DNA of 64,000 nt from Tiliqua scincoides (taxonomy: Eukaryota > Chordata > Lepidosauria > Squamata > Scincidae): contig NC_089823.1 in NCBI RefSeq assembly GCF_035046505.1, forward strand, positions 5,909,267 through 5,973,266, in the 5' to 3' direction. Position numbers and translations under genes: made by a program. Positions 36,071 through 56,388 of this stretch are shown piece after piece. Numbering within the stretch: the first letter of the stretch is position 1; every line of letters starts with the position of its first letter. Below the pieces are notes generated by a model that did no database searches, was not told where the DNA came from, and saw nothing but the letters and a program-made list of their open reading frames with translations.

Positions 36071-37170
36071 TACGTGTATGTGTGTCTGTACGTGTTGGGG
36101 CTTTTTAAAAAGGGGGATATGGTGTTATGTATCCTTTACAAACTAACTGGTGCTGCATAGGACTGTGAAGAGCAAAAAAAAGAAAAATTCAGTCCATGCC
36201 ATTATTTCCCTAAATATATGTCAAACATTATTTGGGCAGGGGGTGGGAGGGGAGTCACTGGTTCATTCCTATGAATAGCTCTTTTTCTGTTAAGGTTTAA
36301 GGTTTTTAAGTCTTCCACTCACCTTCTTTCCTGCTTGTGCCTTCTGATGCCGCTCTTTGATTGTCGCAGCACAGAGGGTGCAAGAAGCATCCTTCACATT
36401 GCAAATCACTTTAGGGTGAGATAATTGTTGTAGCAGGAAACGTGCACCACAAGCTGAGCAATCCTTTTGACTCTTCTGCCAGTATATGTTCTCTTGCAAA
36501 TGTGATGTGAGGGTACAGCCCCACCGAAGTAGGTGGTTTGTTCCCCAGGAGCTTTCAACTGGAGGCTGTACCTCTCTTCACTCTGTGGGGCATATTTGTA
36601 AGAACTAATCCTGAAGAAATTCACAAGGATTTTTCACCAAGTAGTGTGATCCTCTCTCTGCAGGAAGAACTCCTTTTGCATTCTTGGTTGAGAAGGAAAG
36701 ATTCTCAGTAGATGTATGAAGTCAAACCTTGTCCCATGCCATTCCTAGTTTAGTGAAACAGTGTTGAGTCACAAACCACTTCATAAGGCAAGTCAGCCCC
36801 ACCAAACAATTTAGGTGAGAGTGTGGGTGTAAGGTGGGGACACTGCAGGCATCTCTCAGGTCTTTGGAGGCCAGCTTTTCTTCCAAGTGCCTACAGTCTC
36901 CACCGACCTCTCTGTACATGGGTGCATTCTTAAACTTGTAGAATGTGATATTTTGTATTTATGTCTGGATAGGGTGAGCTGAGCTGAGCCTAGAGATCTG
37001 ACCTCAGGACTGATGCCGGGCAGATGAAGGGGACTTGTCTCTCATTGATTGGCAGGTTAGAGATACTACTTAGGAGAAAATTGGGCCCTATCCTCATCAA
37101 ATCCATCAGCCTCTAAAACTCAAGGCCCAAATTTATCTTCCAGAATAAAGTGATTTATGTGTTATGTCTG
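36071..37170 (+). terminator. SERPINH1: SERPINH1 3' UTR and poly(A) signal
   Basis: After the TAG stop at 36068-36070 the first good AATAAA in + orientation is at 37144-37149. A GT-rich stretch follows at about 37153-37170, as expected downstream of a cleavage site. This gives a 3' UTR of about 1.1 kb, in the usual range for HSP47 mRNA. A further AATAAA near 38470 could be an alternative site. Confidence 0.6.
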
Positions 37171-38692
37171 TAACAATTCTACCGATCAATTATTAGCCAG
37201 ATGCAGACGCCCATGTTTAAGAGGTGTATTCACAAATAGCAGGAGGTGGCTTTCTCACTCCCCCCACTACCACTCAAGAGCTTCCCAGAAACCCTCAGCT
37301 TTACCTGGTGGAGACAGCTGGCCTTCATGGACTGTCAAGCCCTTTAGTCTAATCCAGCAAAGGAATACTTGTAGGGTGACTCCAAAGACTGCATTCTTCC
37401 AAGGCAGAAACCCTAGAAGTCTCTCTGTATCAGGATTACCTACAGGCAGTGGCTCTCCAAGATTTCAGACCAGGGTCTATCTCTTAAGCTTCCGTTGGTA
37501 CTCTGACCTGACGACTGCTCTTATTTATGAATGCCATCTGAGTTAACAAAGAGCAAAATTACAGAACAGAGATATGCTGCCTAGTTCTCCCCAACACCAT
37601 TGCAGCTAACACATTCAAGTCCAAGAGTGAAAGGTTGTCCATAGATGGTGACACATGCCTATTTTCTTATGCTCTGCAAGGACCCAAGGGTAGATCTACC
37701 ATATACAATCCATGACTCATTGCATGAGGGGGGGCTGTGAGACCACTTGGGGGACAAAGTCACTGTGAATGGGCAGGACAATCTACACAGCCTACAAAAT
37801 GTTCCCCTGCTGATTGGGCAAAGTAGCACTAGCTAGAGGTGGCTCTCCCTTGTGTAGCAGTGGGACAGCAACTTCCTAGTTAACCTGGCATAACATTCCA
37901 GGGCTGTTGCTGGTGTTTCATTTTAGATTGTGAGCCCTTATGGGACAAGACTGCCTTTTCCTATTGCAACTTCTGTTGAACAACAGTATACAAATATTCA
38001 AAAGAGCAAGGACAAAATGTGGTCACTACTCTTAAGTGATCTATGCACTGAAACCTGAAGCAGAGAACAGGGCAAAGAGTCACATGGATGTATGTACCAA
38101 ATGTCTTATTTTCCTTCCTGTTGAGTTCTTGTATTGTACAAAACTGACAGTTTGGTTTTTGAAATACATGTTTTTTCAGTGGTCCTGTGTCAGTTCTTGT
38201 CAGGGACCTGGAAGTGGGTGTTGACACTGAAGTGCCAATTCTATGCCCTGTGGCTTAAGGGCTATGCAGGATAAACACTGCAAACCTCAGCAGACCCCGC
38301 CCTTGTACAGCAATACCTTCTCCCCCATCCAGCTGCACTGAAAGTGCATCTATCAAGGAACACAGAAGCTATGCCACAGGTAGTGTGAGGGATATGGAAA
38401 AAGGAAACTGGCATGGTGCTGTTCAAGTGTTGAAACAAGCAGTAGAACATGGAAAGACTTTACTAGCAAGGAATAAACAGCCAGCATAAGGTGCTCAGTC
38501 CTTGCAAGCAAAGTGCCAGTAAAGATGTAGGGTGGTGCAAGTGGAAATTCCAAGGTTCCTTTCTAGTACTTCTGCCAAGCACTTGACATGCCACCTACTG
38601 AACTCTCAGAAGTGAGATTCACTCCTAGGACATCCCACTTCATAGCTCTGCCTGTCAGCCACTATGCTATGCCCTCATCACATGCCATAGAT
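37171..38692. other. SERPINH1-RPS3 intergenic gap, left part
   Basis: An L2-type 3' tail (TTTTAGATTGTGAGCCCTTA) lies at about 37918-37995 on the + strand. The rest is unassigned. Confidence 0.45.
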
Positions 38693-38838
38693 CAGTAATT
38701 TCCAAACTTTTTTTGACTGGCAGCTCCCTTTGACCTAACGGGCCATTGGCCTTAGCTCCCCATTAGGGCTATAATCCTATACATTGTATAGGGCAGTGGG
38801 CTTTTTGTGAGTGCCACAGCTCAGTTTGGGAACCAATG
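38693..38838. mobile_element. short non-autonomous hAT (CAGTAATTYCCAAAC family), copy 1
   Basis: Starts CAGTAATTTCCAAACTTTT and ends TTTGGGAACCAATG. Flanking 8-mers CCATAGAT (38685-38692) and CCATAGAC (38839-38846) agree at 7 of 8. Same family as 59871-59997. Confidence 0.83.
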
Positions 38839-38846
38839 CCATAGAC

Positions 38847-39154
38847 CAGGGGTCTCCAAACACCAGCCCCGGGGGCCAGATGCGGCCCACAGCAAGATGC
38901 AGCCCGCCCATGGCCAACCTCTTGTTCCCTGAAAACCTCTGGCCCACTCAATTGAACATGACCAGAACTGTGCTCCGATTGTGTCTGGAGGGTGTTCTGA
39001 GGGCCAGAGAGGTTGAATGAACAAGCCCATTCATTCACTCATCTAAGTTCCATCTCTTATTTATTTAAATTTCATATTTAAATTTTTTCCCGGCCCTCCA
39101 CACCATGCCAGATATTTGATGCAACCCTCTGGCCAAAAAGTTTGCAGACCCCTG
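38847..39154. mobile_element. non-autonomous hAT (CAGGGGTCTCCAAAC ends), copy 2
   Basis: Starts CAGGGGTCTCCAAACACC and ends TTTGCAGACCCCTG, opposite in orientation to 7494-7814. Perfect duplications CCATAGAC at 38839-38846 and 39155-39162. Its left duplication is also the right duplication of the preceding hAT. Confidence 0.92.
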
Positions 39155-39162
39155 CCATAGAC

Positions 39163-40244
39163 TGTTGGTAGATCTAGTCGATCAAGGTTTCCGGGAGAGT
39201 CTCTTCTTAGACTTTCTACCAGAGGTTCTTTTCAACGATATGAATCAGACTGAATGTGGTACCTTCAGTCTACTGGGTTCTGGGCTCTGCTCCCCCAACA
39301 CCACCTCTGACTTCTGGAAAAAAATGTATTTCACACAACTATTTGCACAGCAAGCCATAGGGAGAGTTGTGAACAGCACCAAATAACCAGCCTTTGTTGA
39401 CAAGCACAAAAACTTGTGACTCAAGGACAAGTGTTGCCCACTCCTTTGGAGTTTTGAGGTAAGTCTCTGCTGTCATTAAATTTCTGTTTTGCAGCAAGTA
39501 CCCACGAAGTACAATACAGTGTCCATCTGCCCAGTAGAGGCAGACAGAGCTTGAATCTTCAGACCCACTGGGTCTGGGCTGGATTTGGTGGCCAAACTTA
39601 AGCTCAGGTGCAGAAATTCCAATGTGCATCTCTGAAAGGACTTTATGTTGTGCAAAGAGTGCCATATAGCAGTGGCCAAGACCATGAGCTAAACAATTCC
39701 TCATTCTAATCTCTCCACAGCTAGGCACTTACTAGGTGGTGTGTATGTGTGAGTGTGTGTGTGTGTGGGGGGGGGAAGAATGACTATTCTCAGTCCCCAC
39801 CTCACCACAAAAGGATCATAGTGGGATGACTCCAAGGTCACCCAGCCAACTGCAGCCCACGGCTGCCTGTAAAAACAGGTTCACTGGGAATGTCTACTAG
39901 GTAAGGGTGAGGGGAGCCCTATTTCTCCAGAGCCTCCCCCACCCCAATCCCTGCAGCACCTGAGAATTGCTAAACAGTACCAGAGACTGAAAGGGCAGAC
40001 CGCGGCTACAGCATGCTCAGTACTGCCTCTGGACAGAACTGACCCAACCAGCAGCAACTTGTCACCTTCCCTCCGTTACACATTACAAATCCTGCTGCCA
40101 TTGCCTACCTCCTGGGCAATGTGAAGGGCAGCTGGTATGGCACACACACTTTCCAAAGCATGGGGGTAGAATAACCCTTGGGGGGGCCCTTGCAGAACTT
40201 GCATTCTGAACCTAGGTCCACAATAGGCCACAAGTAACAGGTAT
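39163..40244. other. SERPINH1-RPS3 intergenic gap, right part
   Basis: A GTGT-rich microsatellite lies at about 39740-39770. Otherwise nothing recognised between the convergent genes. Confidence 0.45.
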
Positions 40245-40321
40245 CCACCATGTTGTCTTTTCCAATTTTATTAAGAGATATTTTACAAGACATCAAGCTC
40301 TTTGTCCCAGATGTTGAAAAC
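40245..40321 (-). terminator. RPS3: RPS3 last exon (3' UTR only) with poly(A) signal
   Basis: On the - strand an acceptor TTGTTGCAG ends at 40322, and the exon begins at 40321. AATAAA lies at 40267-40272, in the context TTAATAAAATTG, much like the human RPS3 end. The donor that joins it is at 40846, just after the stop codon. Cleavage is estimated near 40245-40255. Confidence 0.85.
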
Positions 40322-40849
40322 CTGCAACAAAACCAAAACGCACACATGAGAAATTCTGAGATTGTGCTTTCTGATCTGCGGTTCACACGTTTGTGCTCTT
40401 ACACAATGCAACATGAAGTGTGACTACAGCTACAGCCCTCTGTATGTTCCCAGGGAATAAACCCAGGTGAATGCAGTGGGGCTTACTTCTGAATAAATGC
40501 ATACAGGATTGCACTGCCAGTTAAGGGGCTTCACAGCAGGAATGGTTTTCTAACTGGGTGCATTTCCATTGTCTTATCAGACAGACTTCAGATGGTCCAA
40601 ACTCTTGGCCCTCTCAGTCTTGGTATGAACAAGGACTGCTAACAAGAGGCTAAGAGTGGGCAGTTAAACTACTCAATGTGGCATTCAAGCTCCCTTCCTC
40701 TTGTGCTGCTGAGTTCCGTCGGCAGTTCAGAATTAAGGTAGCTGCATGAAGGCAAAAAGCCACCGAGCAACACTACAGTTTAAACACAGCTTGCCCGATT
40801 CAACATCAGGAGATGGCTCCCTACGAACCACAGAAAAGCCACTCACCTC

Positions 40850-49661
<8,812 letters not shown>

Positions 49662-49693
49662 CTTGAGCCGTGCCGCTCAGGCGGAAAAGAGAG
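49662..49693 (-). promoter_or_regulatory. RPS3: RPS3 5' UTR with terminal oligopyrimidine (TOP) tract
   Basis: Reading the - strand, CTCTCTTTTCC (49693 to 49683) is an uninterrupted pyrimidine run 22-32 bases upstream of the ATG. Ribosomal protein mRNAs begin with such a TOP tract, which puts their translation under mTOR/LARP1 control. The AAGATGGCGG around the start codon also matches the YY1 site often found at ribosomal protein gene starts. The exact start base is inferred. Confidence 0.8.
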
Positions 49694-49742
49694 CCCTTCC
49701 GCCACCGCAGGGGATTATAGGGCGGTTTTTTTCCCTCTCTCT

Positions 49743-49912
49743 ATTGGGCTAAGTTTATCACGTGGCCGAGGGGGCCATTTGCATGCTGGGAAATGTAGTT
49801 GACGCATCTTTGTCTCGCGCTCTCACGCGGAGGGCAGGACATTGGGCCCTTCTCTACTCCCCATTGGTCGATTTCTGGACGTCATGCAAAGTGCATCTTG
49901 AGAAATGTAGTC
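49743..49912 (-). promoter_or_regulatory. RPS3: RPS3 upstream promoter: twin CCAAT plus ZNF143-like sites and an E-box
   Basis: The - strand has inverted CCAAT boxes at 49743-49747 and 49863-49867. ZNF143/Staf-type motifs (ACTACATTTCCCAGCATGC class) lie at 49781-49800 and, more diverged, at 49893-49912. A CACGTG E-box is at 49759-49764. The CCAAT-then-ZNF143 arrangement occurs twice. ZNF143 motifs are typical of housekeeping and often bidirectional promoters. Binding is inferred from motif match only. Confidence 0.65.
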
Positions 49913-50249
49913 TTTTTGTTCCTTGCTGTAATACTGAATACTGTGCCAGAATACTGGCACAAAGGAAAACCATGTGAGATACAAGAATAGCAGCGTGGCT
50001 GGTTATTAGAGGTGCATTGCAACCAGCACACAAACCCCTGGGTGGGTGCTGGAGATTTGCTCCCCTACCTTGCTCAAGGACCAGGTGCTCCCTTTACTCA
50101 AGGTGTTCCCCTACCTGTCCTGGGCTTGCTAAGCTGCCCCCCAGCCAGGGTCCCGTCCCCTTCTCGCCTCTCGGCTGCTCCTGTCCTGCAAGGAAGAGGA
50201 GCCTTACCTGGATCTGTCTGATAAAGCACACGCGTCTTTGCCCAGGTCA

Positions 50250-50550
50250 AGGTGTGCATGGATGCATGCAAGGTGTGCGTGCCGGCATGGATAGCTGCAT
50301 GCAAGGTGTGCATGGATGGATGGATGGAAGGTGTGCGTGCATGCATGTAAGGTAAACATGCTTGCATGGATGGATGCATGCAAGTTGTGTGTGCTTGCAT
50401 GGATGCATGCATGCAAGGTGTGCATGGATGGATGGATGGATGGAAGGTGTGCGTGCATGCAGGGGTGGATGCATATAAGGTAAACATGCTTGCATGGATG
50501 GATGGATACATGCAAGGTGTGCGTGGATTCATGCATTGCATGTATGGACG
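50250..50550. repeat. GGAT/GCAT-rich minisatellite with ~128-bp higher-order period
   Basis: Short words GGATGGAT, GCATGCAAG and GTGTGCGTG recur. AAGGTAAACATGCTTGCATG occurs at about 50349 and 50477, 128 bases apart. Cys/His/Met-rich open frames on the - strand are by-products of this repeat. Confidence 0.85.
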
Positions 50551-50772
50551 GACTAGCACACTGTGCTGCTGCTGCAGCCGAGAAGAGCCTGCGACGGGCA
50601 GCAGCAGTTTGCAGCTGCGGGCGCCCCACAGTGGGCATCGGGTGGCATTTCCCAGAAGGGCCACCGGAGGGCAGGCGCTTCCCACTGACGGAGACCCTCC
50701 TTTGTCTGGGCGAGAGGTTTGAAAGCGCCTTCTGCAGAACCCAGGCTGGAGCTCCTCGGGGAGTGCTGGGCA

Positions 50773-51008
50773 CAGTGGCGTAACTAGAGGGGCTGCAGAG
50801 CATTAAGTTTTGCAGGTGCCTGTCCACACCTGTGGCATAGATAGAGAGGGGCAAAGCACCAAATTTTTGCAGGCACCTCTGCAATTCCTCTACTCCCCTT
50901 CGGAGAGCAGGACCACATGGAATGGCTGTGAAGGGAAGCGGATCGCTTGAACAAAGCGTTCAGGCGCCTGCAATACTTAGTGCTTTGCCCCCTCTAGCTA
51001 CACCACTG
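50773..51008. mobile_element. hAT-type MITE (CAGTGGCRTAGC family), doubled left end
   Basis: A left end CAGTGGCGTAACTAGAGGG at 50773-50815 is followed by a second left end (CTGTGGCATAGATAGAG) near 50830 and a complete core and right end to 51008. Either one copy inserted into another, or the left end duplicated. Confidence 0.72.
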
Positions 51009-51267
51009 GTGTGGATTGATTATATGGAGGATCATTCCATGTTCTGACCCTTTTGCATTCTGAGGTGTCAAACCTCAAATACAGGTTTGTGTTGGGGGTG
51101 GGGATCCATGACAGGGCTTTTCAGTTGTTGGCCCCATATTATGGGATGTCCTGCATTTTGGATCCCATTTGGCCCTCTTTCCTATGATTTTCCAATGCCT
51201 GGTGAAGACATTTCTGATCCGCCCAGTCTTTAGTTGGTCTGAGCATATCCCCTCTTCGCTTATTTTA

Positions 51268-51446
51268 GGCCCAAATCCTAACCAACTTTCCAGCACTGGC
51301 AAAGCTGTGGCAGTGGATTGTGTGCTTCATCCTGCAGTTGGGTGGCACTCACAGAGCCCTCCTCAGAGTAAGGGATTGTTTGTTCCCTTACCTTGGAGCT
51401 GCATTGCTCTTATGTCGGGGCTGGAATGTGAGTTAAGATTGCGCCC
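51268..51446. mobile_element. Harbinger-like MITE (GGGCCCAATCC family), copy 3
   Basis: Starts GGCCCAAATCCTAACC and ends AAGATTGCGCCC, more diverged than copies 1 and 2. Flanking triplets are TTA and TCA. Shares the CCCTTACCTTGGAGCTGC interior. Abuts an L2. Confidence 0.65.
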
Positions 51447-51449
51447 TCA

Positions 51450-52015
51450 TTTATTTATTTTATTTAAGAAGTTTATATCCCGCCTTTCCCATGCCAAAGC
51501 AAATGCCCAAGGTGGCAAACAGAGCTTTATGATCAAGTGCAAAGTATTGCAACAGGTAAAAAGCATCAAATAAGGCATTAAAACATAAATTTTACTTAGT
51601 GGAGCGTAACCAAAACAAAGCAAAAACTAACCATTATCATTGGGTCAATGGGAACAAGTAACAACCCAATCCTATCCACACTTTCCTGGGAGTAAGCCCC
51701 ATTGACTCTAATGGGACTTAGTTCTGAGTAGATGTGCATAGGATCGGGCACTATCCTATGTCCAGGGAGGCAGTCAAGTCCCAGCAGTATTTCAGAGGCA
51801 TAGAGAACAAATTTCTACTCAGCAACCAAATGCTAAACAGAACAGGCGTGTTTTTAGTCCTCGCCGAAAAGCCATGAGGGAGGGCATAGTTCTCAATTCC
51901 CCTGGAAGGGAGTTCCATAGTTGTGGTGTCACTACAGAGAAGGCTTGCCCCTGAGCTGCTACGGCTCTCACTTGGGACAAAGGTGACACTTGTAGAAGAG
52001 CCTCCTCAGATGACC
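51450..52015 (-). mobile_element. L2 LINE 3' part
   Basis: Inverted TATATCCCGCCTTTCCC 3' end, then coding-end motifs GAAAAGCCATGAGGGAGGG, GGAAGGGAGTTCCATAG and CACTACAGAGAAGGCTTGCC. A short common repeat (about 51660-51755) sits inside. Confidence 0.8.
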
Positions 52016-52964
52016 ATCATTTATACTTTAATTGAGATCTACATTGTTTTATAGTGTTTTAATTTTATTGCATCACGTTGCGTTTGATGCTTTGTAAGCT
52101 GTCTTGTGGACCAAAAGAACGGGGCAGAAATGTCTGCCTAAATAACTCCCTTTTCATAGGCTGTTTGTACAGACTGGGCCTTCATGGTGAGGTAGGGAGG
52201 CCCCCCAAGACTAGCCTGGTCAGCCCGGGCCCGTGTGAACCAAACCTGCGCCTTAGAATAGCCCTAGGACTCTCCTGAGACATGCAAGGAGTCTGTGGGA
52301 AAGGCTTAAGCCAGATAAATCAACATTAGAAGTGGCGCCCGAGAGTAGGAGGTTAAAACGCCATACAGAATTCAAATGATTTCTGCTCATAACAGAAGCA
52401 AGTGTATAGGTCAGGAATCCAAACATGCAAACCACAGATCGTGACGGACCTGTATCCCAAACAAGAGACAACAAATAATTATCAGGCATCTTTCAACCCA
52501 ACGATGCCATGAATATTCATGGCAGGCTGACTTGATTTCTGTGCTGCCAAAGCAAAAGAGGCTACTTTTGCCGTAACAGACCAACCTTTGTTTGCCATTA
52601 AATACCCCATAGAAAGTTGTAAGACCTCTGGGGTGGACCAAACGGCAATATATTGGATTTTAGCAGTTTGAGCACATCCAGAATTGCAGTTGGGGTGGCC
52701 AGATGTAAAAAGGAACACAGGGCAATTCCTGTTCTTTTAGTAGTTATGGACCGGAAAAGAATTTTGGCACAGACACCACTTGTCATATGGCTGGTGGGGA
52801 GGGAAGGGAGCTGCACTTGCTCAGTCTTCCTCCCCTTACAAGGCCAGTTTGTGGGGCACTGACAGAGGTTTAAAGAATGACGTGGGGGAGGGGAGAGGAG
52901 GCAGCCTGTCTTCCTCCTTTCAAAACACTAAATTCAGGGTCATCCAATGACATTTACGGACACT

Positions 52965-53145
52965 TGATTCAGGACAGAGAACAGAAAATTCTTCTTTGCG
53001 TGATACATAATTAATCGATGGAACTTGCTGATGGAATTGAGGGAGGGTTGACAGCCCCCGGAGGAGGAGGCTTTGAAAGGGGGATGGACAAATGCATGAA
53101 GGGATCTGTCAACAAACAGCATCAGCCTCCTTCACCATCAGTTCA
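52965..53145 (+). mobile_element. old CR1-clade fragment
   Basis: ATTAATCGATGGAACTTGCT and GGGGGATGGACAAATGCATG parallel the CR1 coding end and 3' UTR start. Diverged. Confidence 0.5.
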
Positions 53146-53154
53146 CCACTTAAT

Positions 53155-53935
53155 AAATAATAATAATAATATTAAACTTTATTTATATCCCGCCTTTCTC
53201 CCCGAAAGGGACCCAGGGCGGTTTACAACATGTTAAAAACAGATTAAAAACATAATTTAACAGCGAATAAAAACATATTAAAACACATTAACAGATACCA
53301 TAAAAACAGCAGTCAGATAAAAAGTCAGATAAAAAGAGCAAAACGCAGCAAATCATAGAGGAATCAGGCCTGTAAAAATACTAAAAGATGTAAAAAAGAT
53401 GTTAAAAAGGCCATGAACTCAGAAGGCTTGTTTAAACAAAAAGGTCTTCAGACCTCGCCGACAAGTCTCAAGAGACGGAGCCATTCTCAAGTCAAGGGGA
53501 AGGGAGTTCCATAACGTTGGTGCCACTACTGAGAAGGCCCTATTTCTTAAGCCGCCACCCCACGTACCTCCTTAGGTAGCGGCACTTGTAAAAAGGCCTT
53601 CTCTGATGACCTAAGAGGACGAGCCGGACTGTACGGGAGTAGGCGATCTCTAAGATACCCTGGCCCAGAGCAGTATAGGGCTTTAAAGGTCAAAACCAGC
53701 ACCTTGAATTGGGCCCGGAAACGAATGGGCAGTCAATGCAGCCCCCGGAGAAGCGGGCTGGCAGAGTCAAACTGCCTACCTCCAGTGATCACACGGGCTG
53801 CCGCATTCTGCACTAATTACAGTTTCCGAACCGTCTTCAGGGGCAGCCCCACATAAAGCGCGTTACAATAATCTAACCTCGATGTCACCGTGGCATGGAT
53901 CACCACTTGGCTAGGATTCGTCCTGTCAGGGTTTC
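53155..53935 (-). mobile_element. L2 LINE, ~780-bp 3' part with reverse transcriptase C-terminus
   Basis: The - strand encodes NALYVGLPLKTVRKL, then the conserved FDSASPLLRGLHWLPIRFR and LYCSGPGYLRDRL blocks of the L2 reverse transcriptase tail. It ends with GGGCGGGATATAAATAAA and (AAT)n. Low divergence. Confidence 0.88.
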
Positions 53936-54149
53936 TGATCATGGCAAAAGCGGAGGCTCTGCCCGTGGAAGCTGAACTCTGGAACTGGCTGAACTCTGGG
54001 AAAGGAAAATGGCAAGAGCTATTGACACACCATCACTCCTGAGCATCCCCTCTCCAGTTGCAGAATCTGAATGGTCACTTGGTTGCCCTTGGAGCCATAG
54101 GCAGTGAAGGAGTTGGGGAGACAAGTGGAACTTGTAATGTGTCTGACTG

Positions 54150-54373
54150 CATGTACTCCCATCACGGGTTGCAAGCCATGATGTGTATGTGCAAACCTCC
54201 TGATTTTAGAAATGGGCTACATCAGAATGCCAGATGCAAGGGAGGGCACCAGGATGCAGATCTGTTGTTGTCTTGTGTACTCCTTGGCGCATTTGGTGGG
54301 CTGCTGGGAGATACAGGAAGCTGGACTAGATGGACCTATGTCCTGATTCAGTGGGGCTGTTCTTATGTTCTTA
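54150..54373 (+). mobile_element. CR1 LINE 3' UTR
   Basis: TCACGGGTTGCAAGCCATGA, AGATACAGGAAGCTGGACTA and the octamer end GTTCTTATGTTCTTA. Confidence 0.88.
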
Positions 54374-54399
54374 GGTCATCTTCAGGCCTGCTCCATTGC

Positions 54400-54655
54400 A
54401 ACAAAGGAATTGAAGAAAGCTGATGTCTCTGTCACGGTTGTGTCTGCACGGAGCGATCCAGTGGAGCTACTGTGGTTAGTGCTGGGTTTGTGACATCCTG
54501 GTCCACAGGGTGAAGTAGAAGGCAGATTGGTTACCTGCGATGACCAGCTTACAAAGCACTTTGTGGATTGTGTGCCTCTGACATGATCTGGACTCCGCAC
54601 TAAAAGTTCCAGGTGAGGAGCCGCAGGCATCTGTGGGTGTGGCTTCTTTCCAGTT
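54400..54655 (+). mobile_element. possible L2 internal coding fragment
   Basis: Broken frames give ELKKADVSV, VVSARSDPVELL and HPGPQGEVEGRLV, which resemble the region upstream of the L2 reverse transcriptase core. It may be part of the L2 at 56040-57480. Low certainty. Confidence 0.4.
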
Positions 54656-54759
54656 TCCTCAGCCCCCGGATGTAGACAAGGTCCTTGGAAATACAAAGTG
54701 GGCCATGTGAACTCCCAATCCTTGCTCAGCCTGACCGAAACCTGCCAAACCTGACCGAA

Positions 54760-54857
54760 ACCTGGGGCATTTGGTGGGCCGCTGTGAGATACAGGAACCT
54801 GGACTAGATGGGCCTATGGCCTGATCCAGTGGGGCTGTTCTTATGTTCTTATGTTCA
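54760..54857 (+). mobile_element. CR1 LINE 3' end
   Basis: GTGAGATACAGGAACCTGGA, CTGATCCAGTGGGGCTG and TTCTTATGTTCTTATG. Confidence 0.88.
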
Positions 54858-54872
54858 AGGGGGCCAGGAGGG

Positions 54873-56035
54873 CAACTCACATTTTGCTGACAGAAGCAGA
54901 GTTCCATCCTGTCCAGAAGTGGCAGTTGTGTTGTTACCAAAAGGGCTGTTTTGTTTAGGGGAATTATTACACTACCCTTATTCGAACGTAGGCTGGATAA
55001 CAAGACGGCGTAATGCAGAGAAATTCCCTTTTGCTTAAAGAGGAGACTGAGAGAAAGATAATTTTAAATAAAAGATTATAGTTTTATTACAAAAGCACAA
55101 AGGTAAACATAATGCACATGGAGAAATGATGAGTGTACGTTTCTTGGTCCTAGTACTTGAATCTAGTGTACCCAGCTTTCATGGTGGTTGCGTGTAAAGA
55201 GTATTTGGTGCATCCGAGGAAAATAGAAAAAGGAAAGGTTGTAGGGAAGGATTTTAGGGGTCCCTGATCTGCCAACCCCAGCTGCTAACTAAAGGTGGGG
55301 AGAAAAGGGGAGAAAAAGGGGGGGGGAGAAGGAAAAGAGTTCCAGGCCCAAGATAGTTACATGTCCTGTAGAGCAGTTGGGGGGGGGGAAGAGTCCTGTG
55401 AAGAGGACCCTCTGACACAACACAGATGTGTTGGTCCTTGGAGGGAGAGCTCCTGTGTGAGGAAGCCCTCTCTTAAAAGGGGTTTTGCAGACAGTGCTGA
55501 GCTGGATGGTAGCTTGATTAGTACCACACAGCAGGGTGCTTGGAGTATGTAAAACACTAAAAGAGGATCAGGATGTCAGTTATCAGCAAAATTCAATGGG
55601 GTCTATGGCTGGCTTCCTAGATGGCGGGAACTTGCACAATACAATGAATCAGCAACCCAAGAAGGCAGTTCAAGTTTGCATACAGGACTTAAACAGTGAT
55701 TGGGTTAAAACAATACAATGAATGCAGTAATGTAGGAGAGGCTTAAACAGTGATTTAAGACACAGGAAGGCAGTTCAAGTTTGCATACAGTACTTAAAAC
55801 AATACAATGAATACAGTAATGTAAGACATTTAAACAATGATTTCAGATGCCAGACTTCCTCCCATAATGAGTGACCATGGGGGGTGGTGGTGGTTGTGTA
55901 ACCATGAGCTTGTGACTTGACTTGATTGTGGCCTGTGTGCTGGGAGAAGTTTAGCCTGCATGATATTTTAGTCCATAGTAACATAACCAGATATAGAGAG
56001 AAAATCACAACTAAAAGGAAAAAGGGGATTTTCTA
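54873..56035. other. AT-rich stretch with local tandem duplication, unassigned
   Basis: Positions about 55640-55830 contain two or three diverged copies of a unit with AAGGCAGTTCAAGTTTGCAT and AACAATACAATGAATRCAGT. It separates two possible parts of one L2, so it may itself be an insertion, but I see no defining ends or coding. Runs of G lie near 55318 and 55380. Confidence 0.45.
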
Positions 56036-56388
56036 ACAGTGTGCCCTCCATTGAAGGAGTCTCCCTTGACCCTACCATGGGGGATAATTAGTGGGCGCTT
56101 GCCAGTTGCCAGTCTCAGGCAAGGTGCTCAAGGGTGTAGTGGTGATCCGGCCCCAGGGATCCCCAGAAGAAGCTTACTGTGACCTTTTCCATTCTGGTTT
56201 CTCACCTGGGTTTGGGGCTGAAGCAGCCTTGTTGGATGCTGTACTCCCCCTAGACAAGGGGAGAACATCCTTGTCAGTCCTGCTGGACCCCTCAGTGGGG
56301 TCCATTGGCTAGGGTATCCTTATGGACCACCTGGCTGGGGTAGGGCTGTGGGGCACTGTGTTCCAGTGGCTGTGGTCTTTCCCTAAGG

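Noticed and set aside
50250-50550. CRISPR-like array
   Set aside because: Spacers are not unique and unit lengths vary; this is a eukaryotic minisatellite.
50098-50884. 195- and 226-codon Cys/His/Met-rich frames on the - strand that look like a metal-binding or toxin-like repeat protein
   Set aside because: The repeats come from the GGAT/GCAT minisatellite. There is no signal peptide, splice context or conserved spacing beyond the DNA period.
54873-56035. A terminal-repeat retroelement between two L2 pieces
   Set aside because: I could find no paired terminal repeats, primer site or coding region, so it is left unassigned.
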